DNA of 64,000 nt, taken from positions 310,001-374,000 of the forward strand of contig NC_014160.1 of the NCBI RefSeq assembly GCF_000092185.1. The letters run 5' to 3'. This DNA comes from Thermosphaera aggregans DSM 11486. Its GTDB lineage: Archaea > Thermoproteota > Thermoprotei_A > Sulfolobales > Desulfurococcaceae. Below, one piece after another: positions 8,474-17,226 of the stretch. Made by a program: the position numbers and the translations under genes. Each line of letters starts with the position of its first letter. Within the stretch, counting starts at the first letter, position 1. The notes beneath the pieces were generated by a model. That model did not search any database. It saw nothing but the letters and a program-made list of their open reading frames with translations, and was not told the origin of the DNA.

Positions 8474-9464
8474 CTAGAACACCGAGAATGGCTAGATAGG
8501 CATCCTCGAGAGAGGGCTCCATAAGTTGCAAGTCCAGTATCCTAACACCTTGCTCCTTGGAAGCCTTAAACAAAGCCTCCACAATATCCTCCCTGCTCGA
8601 TGATATTATAGCGTTGATTTCAACCCTTCCATTATTACTCATCTTTGAAGTAATTCGCTTGACGCTCAGGCTGTCTGATATTGTTTTCTTCAATAATGGT
8701 TCCGAATCCAACGTTGTTTGTAGCCTAAGCCTGAAAACCAGTCCAACCCTATTCTTCAACTCACTGGGGGTTCCCGATGCTACTACTTCCCCCTTATTAA
8801 TAATTGTTACAGCGTCCGAAATCATTTCTATTTCATGCATGTTATGTCCGGTTACAAGTATAGTCTTTTCCTCCCCAGCCAGTTTAACAAGCATTTCCCT
8901 GACATGCCTGCTACTCTCAACGTCCAAGCCTAGCGTGGGCTCATCTAGAAGAAGTACTTCAGGGTCATTTAAAAGGGCCTTGGCAATAGCCAGCCTGGCC
9001 CGCATCCCAAGACTGTATGCGAAATAAGGCGTGTCAGAAGCCCTCAGCTCCTCGAGCCCCACTAGTTCAAGGACTTCTCTTGCCCTTCTACGAGAATCTG
9101 ATAGTGAAAGCCCTTTCAACAAGCCATAGAAAATTAAGTTTTCAAAGCCTGAAAGAGACGAGTAGAATCCTTTTGAAACATCTATTGCGAGGCCTATTAT
9201 TTTCCTTACTTTTTCGGCTTCTTTCACCACATCGTACCCGTTTATGCTTACGAACCCGCCGTCAGGTAGAAGCAGAGTTGACAATATTTTAATAGTCGTG
9301 GTCTTTCCAGCCCCGTTTGGACCCAGTAGGGCATGGATTTCCCCCTTGTTCACGCTGAAGCTCACGTCTTTTATTGCGTCGATAAACCTTGTTTTTCTAA
9401 AACCCTCTCTAACCCTGTATCTCTTCCTTAAATGCTCAACAATAATGGTTTTCACGAGCATCAT
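8463..9464 (-). CDS. ABC transporter ATP-binding protein of an ABC-2 exporter
   Basis: The 333-residue ATPase has Walker A GPNGAGKTT, a Q-loop region, a signature of the form AYSLGMRAR, Walker B LLLDEPTLGLD and the switch His in VTGHNMHE. The signature departs from LSGGQ, as is common for ABC-2 exporters where YSKGM-type signatures occur. A C-terminal extension of about 100 residues follows the nucleotide-binding domain, also typical of daunorubicin-resistance-type ATPases. It is the first gene of the unit with the two permeases at 6870-8473, and overlaps the first of them. It powers export across the cytoplasmic membrane; the substrate is unknown. Confidence 0.9.
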   Translation of the reverse strand: MMLVKTIIVEHLRKRYRVREGFRKTRFIDAIKDVSFSVNKGEIHALLGPNGAGKTTTIKILSTLLLPDGGFVSINGYDVVKEAEKVRKIIGLAIDVSKGFYSSLSGFENLIFYGLLKGLSLSDSRRRAREVLELVGLEELRASDTPYFAYSLGMRARLAIAKALLNDPEVLLLDEPTLGLDVESSRHVREMLVKLAGEEKTILVTGHNMHEIEMISDAVTIINKGEVVASGTPSELKNRVGLVFRLRLQTTLDSEPLLKKTISDSLSVKRITSKMSNNGRVEINAIISSSREDIVEALFKASKEQGVRILDLQLMEPSLEDAYLAILGVLDEY

Positions 9465-9494
9465 CCTTTAAGTAAACATTACTGCTCATCTAAA

Positions 9495-10865
9495 CTAATC
9501 CTTGATAACGGGTTTTAACCATTTGCCGTGAACAATCCATGCAAGAGCAATTAAACCTGTTATGACATTGCTAACAGCCATTCCAGCCCACAAGCCCTTA
9601 ACCCCTAGGCTTAGTGGGCCTGGGCCGAAAAGGTATGCTAGAATATTCCTAAGGAACCATAGTCGGAGAATGGATATATACATAACTGGCTTCGTATGTC
9701 CAGACCCTTGTGCCACGCTGAATGCAACCCTTAGCATGGTGAAGAATACTATTGATGGTCCCATGATAAGGATGAAGTCGGAGGCGTACTGTATAACTTC
9801 AGGGTCGGAAGGGATAAATAACCGGGCTACTTCGTATCTTAAAGCAATCATTGTGAAAACACCAATAGACGACATCCCTATGGCTAATGCGAGTGCCTTG
9901 TAAGCCGCTTCTATCGCTTTCCCAAAGTTTTCAGCTCCAAGGTTTTGTCCAATAATCGTGGAGAGAGCGGCTAGAACGCTTCCCACCAGGATATCTATTA
10001 GGCTAAAAGGCCTGTCCCCGACACCCCATGCGGCCAGCGCACCTGCTCCCATCAAGCTAATTATACTCGTTAACACGGTGAATCCTGCAGCATCGCTTAG
10101 AGAGGAGATGGAAATAGGTAAGCCTATTCTGAAAAATTTCTTGATCAGGAAGGGGTCGGGCTTTAAGTCACTCTTTGTAAGTCTTTCGCCTCTAACCCCT
10201 CGTTTCGAGAGTAGGACTAATGAGATGACTCCTGACACTAAGTCGCTGAGCAGTGTTGCTATCGCGGCTCCGGCTATACCGAGAGCTGGAAAACCGAAGA
10301 GGCCGAATATCATTATGGGGTCTAGTACGATGTTTATTGTCACCCCTATCAAACGTATCTTCATGACCGTAAAAGTATCGCCTGCGGCTGAATAAATCGA
10401 GAGGACTGACTCCATTAGCCCAAATATTGCGAAGCCTAGTGCGAAGATCCTCCCATAGATGATAGCGCCCTCCGCAACCTCTTCCGGTATTCTAATGAGC
10501 CTTAGGAATGTCGGGATGACCATGTATGATAATACTTCCAGGGGGATCCCCGTAAATATGGCAATGATTAGTAGCTGTCCCCCAGCATTTAAAGATCTCC
10601 TATAGTCCCCGGCCCCCCAGTATTGAGAAACCAGTGCCAACCCTGCTTGAAAAAGACCGGCTAAACCAGCAATGATCAGGAACAACACGGGCCAAGTAGC
10701 GCTCACAGCGGCTAACGCCTCCCTTCCAAGCCTGCCAAGCCAGTACATGTCTGTTAAATTGTAGACTACTTGTAGAGCCTGCGTAACACCTATCGGGAGT
10801 CCGAGCTTCAGCATTGTCTTGAGAACCGGCTGCTTCACAACCCACTGCTTACCGTCCATTTTCAT
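9495..10865 (-). CDS. MATE-family multidrug/organic cation exporter
   Basis: This 456-residue protein has about twelve transmembrane helices in two similar halves, as in MATE transporters. Typical segments are GLPIGVTQALQVVYNLTDMYWLGRLG near the start (a MATE N-terminal hallmark, broken here by the family's usual variation) and GAGALAAWGVGDRPFS in the middle. MATE proteins export organic cations and drugs using a Na+ or H+ gradient. It lies 30 bp upstream of the ABC-2 exporter operon on the same strand and could be co-transcribed with it. A TATA-like box lies 30-40 bp before the ATG. Confidence 0.9.
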   Translation of the reverse strand: MKMDGKQWVVKQPVLKTMLKLGLPIGVTQALQVVYNLTDMYWLGRLGREALAAVSATWPVLFLIIAGLAGLFQAGLALVSQYWGAGDYRRSLNAGGQLLIIAIFTGIPLEVLSYMVIPTFLRLIRIPEEVAEGAIIYGRIFALGFAIFGLMESVLSIYSAAGDTFTVMKIRLIGVTINIVLDPIMIFGLFGFPALGIAGAAIATLLSDLVSGVISLVLLSKRGVRGERLTKSDLKPDPFLIKKFFRIGLPISISSLSDAAGFTVLTSIISLMGAGALAAWGVGDRPFSLIDILVGSVLAALSTIIGQNLGAENFGKAIEAAYKALALAIGMSSIGVFTMIALRYEVARLFIPSDPEVIQYASDFILIMGPSIVFFTMLRVAFSVAQGSGHTKPVMYISILRLWFLRNILAYLFGPGPLSLGVKGLWAGMAVSNVITGLIALAWIVHGKWLKPVIKD

Positions 10866-11001
10866 ACACGCCTAGTGCTTATCATTACTGTTCACTAATT
10901 TAACAATATATGGGGGAGGAATGGTCAATTTTTTGATTCCCTAATTAAGAAGCAACGGTTAGCATAATTAATTCTTAGAATAGAATAATTGGGGACGGCT
11001 T

Positions 11002-11259
11002 TTGCAATATAAGTGTACAGATTGTGGAGAAATATTTTGGGACATTAAGAGAATTACATGCTTATACCGGAACGGCTTGTTGAATCCTGTCTACGAGTGG
11101 CGTTTCTATATCAGCGGGGGGTTGAAAAGTATATGGAGATTTACCAATATGTTTCCTCGCTTCGAAAACACTATTACATTGGATGAGGGAAACACCCCCT
11201 TACTCGAGCCGACCAGGGTTTTCAAAAATATGAACGTGTACTTCAAAGATGAGGGGTAG
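11002..11259 (+). pseudogene. Truncated threonine synthase remnant (N-terminal part only)
   Basis: The 85 residues correspond to the N-terminus of threonine synthase: a zinc-knuckle-like start (YKCTDCGEIFWD), the GEGNTPLLEP-type loop (here DEGNTPLLEPTR) and VYFKDEG. In intact enzymes this last element runs on into the NPTGSFKDR segment with the PLP lysine. The frame stops at TAG exactly there, so the catalytic lysine and about 80 percent of the enzyme are missing. The second half of the zinc knuckle is also damaged (TCLYRNG where CxxCGG is expected). The start would be TTG at 11002. It looks like the decaying left part of a lost or displaced gene next to the ECF transporter cassette. The following 267 bp show no continuation in any frame. 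Confidence 0.75.
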
Positions 11260-11526
11260 CGTTTTTGGCTTTATACAAGGGTTTTTAGGAGTTGGTTGAT
11301 GCGGATTAGCTGGTAGAATACCAAAGCCTACCGGGTTAGGACACTGTGGAAGCCTCAAATACGCACAGGTTTTGAAGAGAAGGGTGGAGAGGGTCGAGAA
11401 CCGGTTTTAACAGGGCCAGGTTATAGCCAATCCTATATAAGAGAGACAGTGTTAATGGTATTGAAAGCCCATCTTAAAGGTTAAACTTAATATTCCACCA
11501 ACTATTCTGAATTAAATGGGGATTTC
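11260..11526. other. Gap between the thrC remnant and the ECF operon, probably decayed sequence
   Basis: No credible gene is seen. A short open stretch of about 35 codons (ending TAA near 11408) reads KYAQVLKRRVERVENRF at its end. It has no start in a sensible place and may be a remnant of an unknown gene. Two TATA-like boxes occur, tatataag at 11434-11441 and ttaaacttaa at 11481-11490. The second is well placed for the S-component gene starting at 11527. Confidence 0.4.
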
Positions 11527-12273
11527 ATGGTTGCGGGCGTCCAGGAGACAAGGAGAATAATTAATATTGTCGTGTTTACTGTTCTCGTATACTCAGCCAC
11601 AGTTGCCCTTCAGATATATCAACCAATAACAGGAGGGTATTTCAATCTTGGAGAGTCAATGATATATCTCGCAGCCCTGTTAACCGAGCCAATTGTTGCA
11701 GCCTTCGCTGGAGGTGTTGGAGCGGCTTTAGCGGATATTTCTACAGGATATGGATTGTTCGCCCCCGGCACACTAGTGATAAAATTCGCTGAAGGCTATA
11801 TTGCTGGATATCTCGTTAAGAGGTTTGGAAAAATCTACAGGCCCTTCTACTCTATGCTCGCGGGAGGCTTTCTAACAGCTGGCTTACTCTTATTTGGAAT
11901 ATTCTTCTATTCTGGAGAAGTTTATATTGGACCTGGTGAATGGGCTGGAGTACCTCTTGAAACGCCAATCTTAAATATACCCGTATGGGCGTGGATAATA
12001 ATAGCCTTTGTAATAGGAGGGCTTGCTACATACGGGTTATCTAAGAATATTGTTAACTTTTCTGAATCAATAGCCTTACTGATAGGGGGTATAATAATGG
12101 TAATGGGCTATTTTCTCTATGAATATTTCGTGTCGAACCCGCTGACGGGCAGGCCTCCAGTAAACGCCGTATTTGAAATACCTGTGAATGTTGGCCAAGC
12201 ATTAGTGGGGGTTGCGGTCTCAATACCGGTGGCTTCTTGGTTGAGGAGAGCTGGATTTTTTGAAAAAGAATAA
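11527..12273 (+). CDS. ECF transporter substrate-binding (S) component
   Basis: The 248-residue membrane protein has about six helices and the look of ECF S-components. An N-terminal TM helix is followed by a region with FNLGESMIYLAALL and a glycine-rich GGVGAALADISTGYG helix typical of this fold. It is somewhat longer than usual because of an extracytoplasmic loop around residues 135-160. S-components bind a vitamin or other micronutrient and associate with the EcfA/EcfT energizing module, here encoded directly downstream (12328-14315). The dedicated arrangement (group I) means that the module probably serves this one S protein. The substrate cannot be told from the sequence. The ATG is preceded by GGGGAT as a ribosome site. 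Confidence 0.82.
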   Translation: MVAGVQETRRIINIVVFTVLVYSATVALQIYQPITGGYFNLGESMIYLAALLTEPIVAAFAGGVGAALADISTGYGLFAPGTLVIKFAEGYIAGYLVKRFGKIYRPFYSMLAGGFLTAGLLLFGIFFYSGEVYIGPGEWAGVPLETPILNIPVWAWIIIAFVIGGLATYGLSKNIVNFSESIALLIGGIIMVMGYFLYEYFVSNPLTGRPPVNAVFEIPVNVGQALVGVAVSIPVASWLRRAGFFEKE

Positions 12274-12327
12274 AACCATTCTATCACCTATTCAATTCTC
12301 TGTTGAGGGTTTAAACGGTTTCATACC

Positions 12328-13620
12328 ATGCAACCGGTTATTTATGCTGAAATAAGAGAGGCGGGATATCCAAACGGCTTTACTATCAGAAACGTGGAGC
12401 TGGAGCTGTATCCGGGAGAGTTACTAGTGATTGCTGGAGAGTCGGGAAGCGGGAAGACCACTTTAGTGAGGGTTTTAACAGGGACAATAGAGCTTGTAGG
12501 AGGGTATTACAGAGGCAAGGTATTGATAGGGAACACTCCTATTAACGAGATCTCTCCCGACGAGTTCTATTCTAAAGTCGCATATATTCCGCAGGAACCG
12601 TGGTTCGCCCTAATAGGCTATTCCGTGGAAACAGAATACTGCCATTCGTTAGCGGTAGCAGGACACACTTGCGAGTTCTTTGACTTAATGAAGCTCGGAC
12701 TCGGAAGAAAGTTGAAAAATCCGACATATGGATTAAGCGCTGGAGAGACGCAAAGATTGATATGGGCTGAGTCGTTAGCCAGAGATTCTTCGATATTTAT
12801 TTTGGACGAACCCCTTGTCTATATTGATAGATACGCTAGGGAAATGCTACAAAGTGTCGTTAAAACAACCCTTAAAGATGGAAAGGCTGTGGTAGTGGTT
12901 GATCATAATCCATTATTCTGGAAGGACTTGGCATCTAAAATCATTTACCTTCAAAACGGGCAACCTATTTATTCCGGCCAATGGAGGAACGATCTCATAT
13001 CTCACTCCTTAACGTTTAATCGTGGTGTAAGAAGTAGTGATGAGGTGGCTATTAGGGTTGAAAACATATGGTTTAAATACCCCGGGGGAGAGTACTTGTT
13101 CAGGGATTTCTCACTAAGTATTAAGGGGAAAATTATAACAGGACTTACAGGACCCAACGGTTCTGGTAAATCGACTTTATTGAAAATAATGGCCGGAGTG
13201 TTAAAGCCTAAAAGAGGCAAAGTAATTGGAAAGGGGAAACGTATATACATTCCGGAAAACCCGCTTCTCTACTTCACCAAGCCCACGCCTTGGGAGGAAC
13301 TCTACTACGCAAGCAACGGGGATGAATCGAAACTACTTGACATAGCTGAACGCTTCAATCTTAAGAAAGTATTGCATCGCCCGCTTGCAAGGCTCAGCTC
13401 AGGTGAGAGGAGAAGGGTTGCTCTAGCTTCCGCGTTTCTATCAAAATATCAAATCTACCTACTGGATGAGCCTACAGGAGGGCTTGATGATGCTAGCTCC
13501 CGAGAGGTTTTAGAGCATCTTACAGAAATGGCTGATTCAGGTTTAACAATCATTCTCTCAACCCACGATGAGAGGGTTTTCAGAATTCTTGACGAGACAG
13601 TGGAGGTGGGCGGCGAGTGA
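12328..13620 (+). CDS. ECF transporter fused double ATPase (EcfA-EcfA')
   Basis: This 430-residue protein contains two ABC nucleotide-binding domains in one chain. Domain 1 (about 10-225) has Walker A GESGSGKTT, signature GLSAGETQR and Walker B IFILDEP. Domain 2 (about 240-425) has Walker A GPNGSGKST, signature LSSGERRR and Walker B IYLLDEPTGG. Fused A-A' proteins are common in archaeal ECF transporters. It hydrolyses ATP to drive uptake by the S protein encoded upstream. Its stop overlaps the EcfT start (GTG at 13617) by 4 bp. Confidence 0.92.
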   Translation: MQPVIYAEIREAGYPNGFTIRNVELELYPGELLVIAGESGSGKTTLVRVLTGTIELVGGYYRGKVLIGNTPINEISPDEFYSKVAYIPQEPWFALIGYSVETEYCHSLAVAGHTCEFFDLMKLGLGRKLKNPTYGLSAGETQRLIWAESLARDSSIFILDEPLVYIDRYAREMLQSVVKTTLKDGKAVVVVDHNPLFWKDLASKIIYLQNGQPIYSGQWRNDLISHSLTFNRGVRSSDEVAIRVENIWFKYPGGEYLFRDFSLSIKGKIITGLTGPNGSGKSTLLKIMAGVLKPKRGKVIGKGKRIYIPENPLLYFTKPTPWEELYYASNGDESKLLDIAERFNLKKVLHRPLARLSSGERRRVALASAFLSKYQIYLLDEPTGGLDDASSREVLEHLTEMADSGLTIILSTHDERVFRILDETVEVGGE

Positions 13621-14315
13621 GCATAATCGGCGCACTTGTATCCATCGTCTACAACGTCTTCTTCATGCGTGGGGAGGAGGGTTTTAGACGTGTGGAATCC
13701 TTTTCAAAACTAATCTTTATTCTTTGCACCCTAACGTTGATGTTTAGACGTCCAGACAGAGTCATCATTACAGGTTTTATAACACTCCTTTTAGGCCTCT
13801 ATTATCCTGGGATGGAGTGGGCATTATCCACGCTGGTTTTAACAAGTATTTTGGGAGCATATATGGGGCTTTCTACGCTATTAAGCAATTTTTTAGGTTG
13901 GAGTAGCTTAAGCATTTTTCAAGTCTTTATGGTGGTAGTTCGAACCATATCTTTCTCGACCACTATAATTTTCATAGTGGCTATTTTGAGCCCTAGGGCT
14001 CTTTCAAATATTTTGAGAAAAATAGGCTTGAAGAAACTGGTTGTTCATATTCCGATTCTTATATGGAGGCTGATTCCTTATGGAATGAAATGGTTTACAG
14101 AATCCTTAATGATCGGTTATCTGAAAAATGAGAGAGTAACGACTAGGATTCCCGTGGTGGCTGCTGGAGTTATCGAGGTTGGCCAATATTTAGAGGAATA
14201 CTCGTATTACAGGTTGAATTCTGAGATGAAAAAACCCATACTTTTAGTTAAGGAGGAATATACGTCAGATATTATTCTTATAGTGGTTTCATTCCTAATG
14301 TTGTTACTACTTTGA
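13617..14315 (+). CDS. ECF transporter transmembrane (T) component
   Basis: A 232-residue membrane protein with about five helices in the position of EcfT, translationally coupled to the fused ATPase. The stretch ILSPRALSNILRKIGLKKL resembles the EcfT segment before the coupling helices, and YLKNERVTTRIP may be the ATPase-contacting helix, although the usual Ala-Arg-Gly motif is not clearly conserved. EcfT links ATP hydrolysis to tilting of the S-component in the membrane. The protein is identified by context and topology more than by motif. Confidence 0.75.
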   Translation: MSIIGALVSIVYNVFFMRGEEGFRRVESFSKLIFILCTLTLMFRRPDRVIITGFITLLLGLYYPGMEWALSTLVLTSILGAYMGLSTLLSNFLGWSSLSIFQVFMVVVRTISFSTTIIFIVAILSPRALSNILRKIGLKKLVVHIPILIWRLIPYGMKWFTESLMIGYLKNERVTTRIPVVAAGVIEVGQYLEEYSYYRLNSEMKKPILLVKEEYTSDIILIVVSFLMLLLL

Positions 14316-14474
14316 AGGGAACATCTCAGGCAGCCACCGCTTCTTCATCGAGGTTTTCTCCGCAGTGTTCGGGACCTTCAGCACCATGTAAAGGGTTTTC
14401 AACTGAGCCTTAAAAACCTTTTAGTAGCTTCTTGACGTAATGTATTTATTTCTAGAGTAAATATTTAAACAAAG
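14316..14474. other. Intergenic region before tldD
   Basis: No clear gene. A minus-strand open stretch (TTG 14402 to TAG 14307, 31 codons) lies here and may be a gene scrap. A/T-rich boxes at 14443-14450 and 14459-14470 precede the TldD start and could be its promoter. Confidence 0.35.
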
Positions 14475-15875
14475 TTGAGTCTTATGGAGTTGGATTTTGA
14501 CTCAATAGTCAATTATGGAATCAAATTGGGGGCGGAATTTATTGACTTAAGATATCAAGAACACTTGTATGAAAGTATAGTCCTAGATAATGGGGTTGTA
14601 AGGGATGCTGGTGTATCTTTTACCAGAGGATTAGGCGTGCGCGTTATAATTGGGGATAGAGTTGGCTACTCCTTCACAAACATCATGTCCGATGAGAATC
14701 TGAAGCTTACGGTTGAGAAAGCGGTGAAAATAGCGAGATACACAGGATCATACGGTAGCGTTGTCTCGATGGAAGCTCGTAATATGGTTAAAGACAGAAT
14801 TGTAAGCCATTACGGGATAGATCCGTTTGATATTGATTATACTGAGAAAATCGAGATTCTTAACCTAGTGCATAAGAAGTTGAGGGAGTTTAAGGAGATT
14901 TCAAGTATAACGCTTCCCTACGCTTTTGAAAAGGATAGACGTGTCTATGTTTCGAGCAACGGGGACTTTGTCGATTTCACGCGTAGAATGATTGGTTTTG
15001 GGCTAAGATTAGTTGCGCACTCGAACAATACTTACGAATCCCTTTCAGTATCTGAATCTACGGTAGGAGGCTGGGAGTTTTTCAAGGCCTTTGACTTAGA
15101 GGAATATGCTGCCTCAAACGCAAGGCTCTTAATAGAATCACTGACCGCTCCCCACGTTCACCCAGGAAGGTATGATATTGTCCTTGATAATGAGATGGTT
15201 GGTTTAATGCTTCACGAAGCCTTCGGTCATGCCACCGAGGGGGATATAGTAGAAGCTGGCGGGAGTGTTCTAGCCGGAAGGATTGGTGAGCAAGTGGCCA
15301 GTGAGCTGGTAACTATAGTTGATGATGGGCGGGTTCCCGGTGGAGTTTACGTTCCCTATGATGATGAAGGCACGCCGAAACTCAAGGTTTTCTCGGTGGA
15401 AAACGGTGTATTGAAATCATTTCTACATAGCCGCTCAACGGCCAAATCGCTGGGAGGGACTCCCACAGGCAATGCTAGAGTTATGTCATACAATCACTCG
15501 ATCCTTGTAAGGCAGACGAATACTTACATGTTGCCTCGTGATTGGGGGGTTGAGGAGATGATTAGGGATATGAGAAGAGGGATATACGTGAAGGGAAAAG
15601 GAGCTCTTGGAGGTGAGGTTAATCCTTTAACAGGATCATTCACTTTCACCAGTGGTCCTAGCTACATTATTGAAAAGGGGGAGCCGGTTAAACTAGTAAA
15701 AGGAGTTATGCTCTCAGGAATTATCTTAGATACTTTGAAAAGAGTTGACGCGGTTGGAAAAGACTTGGTCGTGAAAACAAGCGTTTTCGGCGGGTGCGGT
15801 AAGAGTGGTCAAATGGTCAGGGTTGGAGACGGGGGGCCTCATGTTAGGGTTAGGGGGTTCGTACTGGGTGGTTAG
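14475..15875 (+). CDS. tldD: TldD family metalloprotease, catalytic subunit
   Basis: The protein has 466 residues and the TldD zinc motif HEAFGHATEGD (His247, Glu248 and His252 by the TTG start numbering). Near the C-terminus is the conserved GCGKSGQ...VGDGGPHVRV region. TldD with TldE forms a heteromeric peptidase that trims unfolded peptides or modified peptide precursors in the cytosol. The partner gene follows 2 bp downstream. The start could be TTG at 14475 or ATG at 14484. The ATG is favoured by spacing from the A/T box at 14459-14470, since the TTG would be too close. Length is typical. Confidence 0.92.
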   Translation: MSLMELDFDSIVNYGIKLGAEFIDLRYQEHLYESIVLDNGVVRDAGVSFTRGLGVRVIIGDRVGYSFTNIMSDENLKLTVEKAVKIARYTGSYGSVVSMEARNMVKDRIVSHYGIDPFDIDYTEKIEILNLVHKKLREFKEISSITLPYAFEKDRRVYVSSNGDFVDFTRRMIGFGLRLVAHSNNTYESLSVSESTVGGWEFFKAFDLEEYAASNARLLIESLTAPHVHPGRYDIVLDNEMVGLMLHEAFGHATEGDIVEAGGSVLAGRIGEQVASELVTIVDDGRVPGGVYVPYDDEGTPKLKVFSVENGVLKSFLHSRSTAKSLGGTPTGNARVMSYNHSILVRQTNTYMLPRDWGVEEMIRDMRRGIYVKGKGALGGEVNPLTGSFTFTSGPSYIIEKGEPVKLVKGVMLSGIILDTLKRVDAVGKDLVVKTSVFGGCGKSGQMVRVGDGGPHVRVRGFVLGG

Positions 15876-15877
15876 GG

Positions 15878-17224
15878 ATGGATGTTGACTTCCTCTTGAA
15901 TAAAGGCAAAACAATAGGGCTCGAGGGTTTAGAAGTATATATGGTTGAAACGGAATTGCTAAACCTTACTATTTCAAGCGACAAGGTTAGAGAAGTTTCG
16001 TCCTCGAAAACTTTTTCAATAGGTGTTAGAGGCTACATAGATAAAAGAGTAGCTGGAGTGACCATTAACGATGAAAATTTAAGAGTTGACGCGGCCTTCG
16101 AGAAACTTTCTTCATTAATTAAAACAAGCGTAGAAGATCCTAACTGGGCGGGTTTTCCACCGCCGCGCAAGGGTTTCATCAACGTCATTTGTCGAGACAA
16201 TAGAATAATTCATACCGACTATGCTGAAACAATGAAAACGATTAAAGATTTAATGGAGATTATGAAGGATGAAGCGATTAGGGAAGGGGCTGAGAGAGCC
16301 ATCGTTGCTGAGGGAATGACCAGGCTCGGGGTTCAAAAAATAACCACTGCGAATTCCGAAGGTGTTCACGTACAAGACGAATGCACTGTATTTTCCACGT
16401 TTATGGTTTTGAAAACTGTAACCGGGAAGGGGGAGTCGGATAAGTCTTTCTGGATAATGAACAGAAGGTTCGATTTAGCCGAGCTAGAATCTCTCGGAAG
16501 AGATACAGCTAGGTTGTCACTCATGTTTGGAGGTGGCAGGAAAATAGAGAATGGTGAATACGATTTAATTCTCATGCCGCAAGCAGCCGTAGGGATCATA
16601 GCATCCACCCTCATACCAGCGTTCTCCGCGTTGAACATTCTGGAAGGCAGGAGCCCGCTTAGGGGTAAACTGGAATCCAAGGTGCTTGCCGAAGAGGTAG
16701 GCGTTTCGGACAATCCGGAACTCCCGTTAGAAATTGGGAGTAGGAGGTTTGATGATGAGGGCATGCCCACTAGCAGTAAGGTTTTGATCAAGGATGGCGT
16801 GTTGAAACAGGTACTGCACAATTACTATACTTCCTCACGAATGAAGCTTGAAAATGTGGGCAATGGTTTCAGACGAAACCCGTCTTCCCCGACAACCCCA
16901 TATCCAACAAACTTCTTCGTCCACCCAGGTGAAGTTAAGTTGGAGGACTTACAGCGCGAGGTGAAGAAGGCCTTAATAGTTTACGAGACGATCGGGCAGT
17001 GGATGAGTAATCCGTTCAATGGTAATGTGAAAGCCACAGCAACCCATGCATTGTTAGTAGAGAACGGGGAAGTTAAAGGCCCTGCTAAGGGCGTACTAGT
17101 AACTGGGAATATCTACGAGTGGCTTGGAAACAAACTAAATGGTCTTGGAAGGGAAACCTTCACATCAGAAGGGATTGTAGCTCCTGGAGTATGGGTTGAA
17201 AAAGTAAAAGTTGCAACCGAATAG
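15878..17224 (+). CDS. tldE: TldE/PmbA family protein, partner of TldD
   Basis: This 448-residue protein is a paralogue of TldD without the HExxxH zinc motif, as expected for TldE/PmbA. It has the family N-terminal pattern (LNLTISSDKVREVSSSKT) and the C-terminal block with PTTPYPTNFFVHPGE and ALLVENGEVKGP. It starts 2 bp after tldD, with the ribosome site GGTTAGGG, so both are made together and form the active complex. The gene ends 3 bp before the convergent biotin ligase gene. Confidence 0.92.
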   Translation: MDVDFLLNKGKTIGLEGLEVYMVETELLNLTISSDKVREVSSSKTFSIGVRGYIDKRVAGVTINDENLRVDAAFEKLSSLIKTSVEDPNWAGFPPPRKGFINVICRDNRIIHTDYAETMKTIKDLMEIMKDEAIREGAERAIVAEGMTRLGVQKITTANSEGVHVQDECTVFSTFMVLKTVTGKGESDKSFWIMNRRFDLAELESLGRDTARLSLMFGGGRKIENGEYDLILMPQAAVGIIASTLIPAFSALNILEGRSPLRGKLESKVLAEEVGVSDNPELPLEIGSRRFDDEGMPTSSKVLIKDGVLKQVLHNYYTSSRMKLENVGNGFRRNPSSPTTPYPTNFFVHPGEVKLEDLQREVKKALIVYETIGQWMSNPFNGNVKATATHALLVENGEVKGPAKGVLVTGNIYEWLGNKLNGLGRETFTSEGIVAPGVWVEKVKVATE

Positions 17225-17226
17225 AT

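Noticed and set aside
11002-11259. The 85-residue protein as an intact zinc-ribbon protein
   Set aside because: The alignment with the threonine synthase N-terminus is continuous up to VYFKDEG, and the second pair of metal cysteines is missing, so a truncated remnant explains it better.
11260-11526. A short open stretch ending KYAQVLKRRVERVENRF that looked like a transposase-type basic helix
   Set aside because: Only about 35 codons, no start or partner reading frame, no terminal repeats. It may be a remnant of any gene, so no mobile element is claimed.
11260-11526. Possible riboswitch before the ECF transporter operon
   Set aside because: ECF vitamin transporters are often riboswitch-controlled in bacteria, but no conserved aptamer motif or stable folded element was seen, and archaea rarely have them.
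14307-14402. Minus-strand 31-codon frame (KTLYMVLKVPNTAEKTS) in the gap before tldD
   Set aside because: Too short, no ribosome site, and the end overlaps ecfT. It may be a gene scrap but cannot be supported as a gene.
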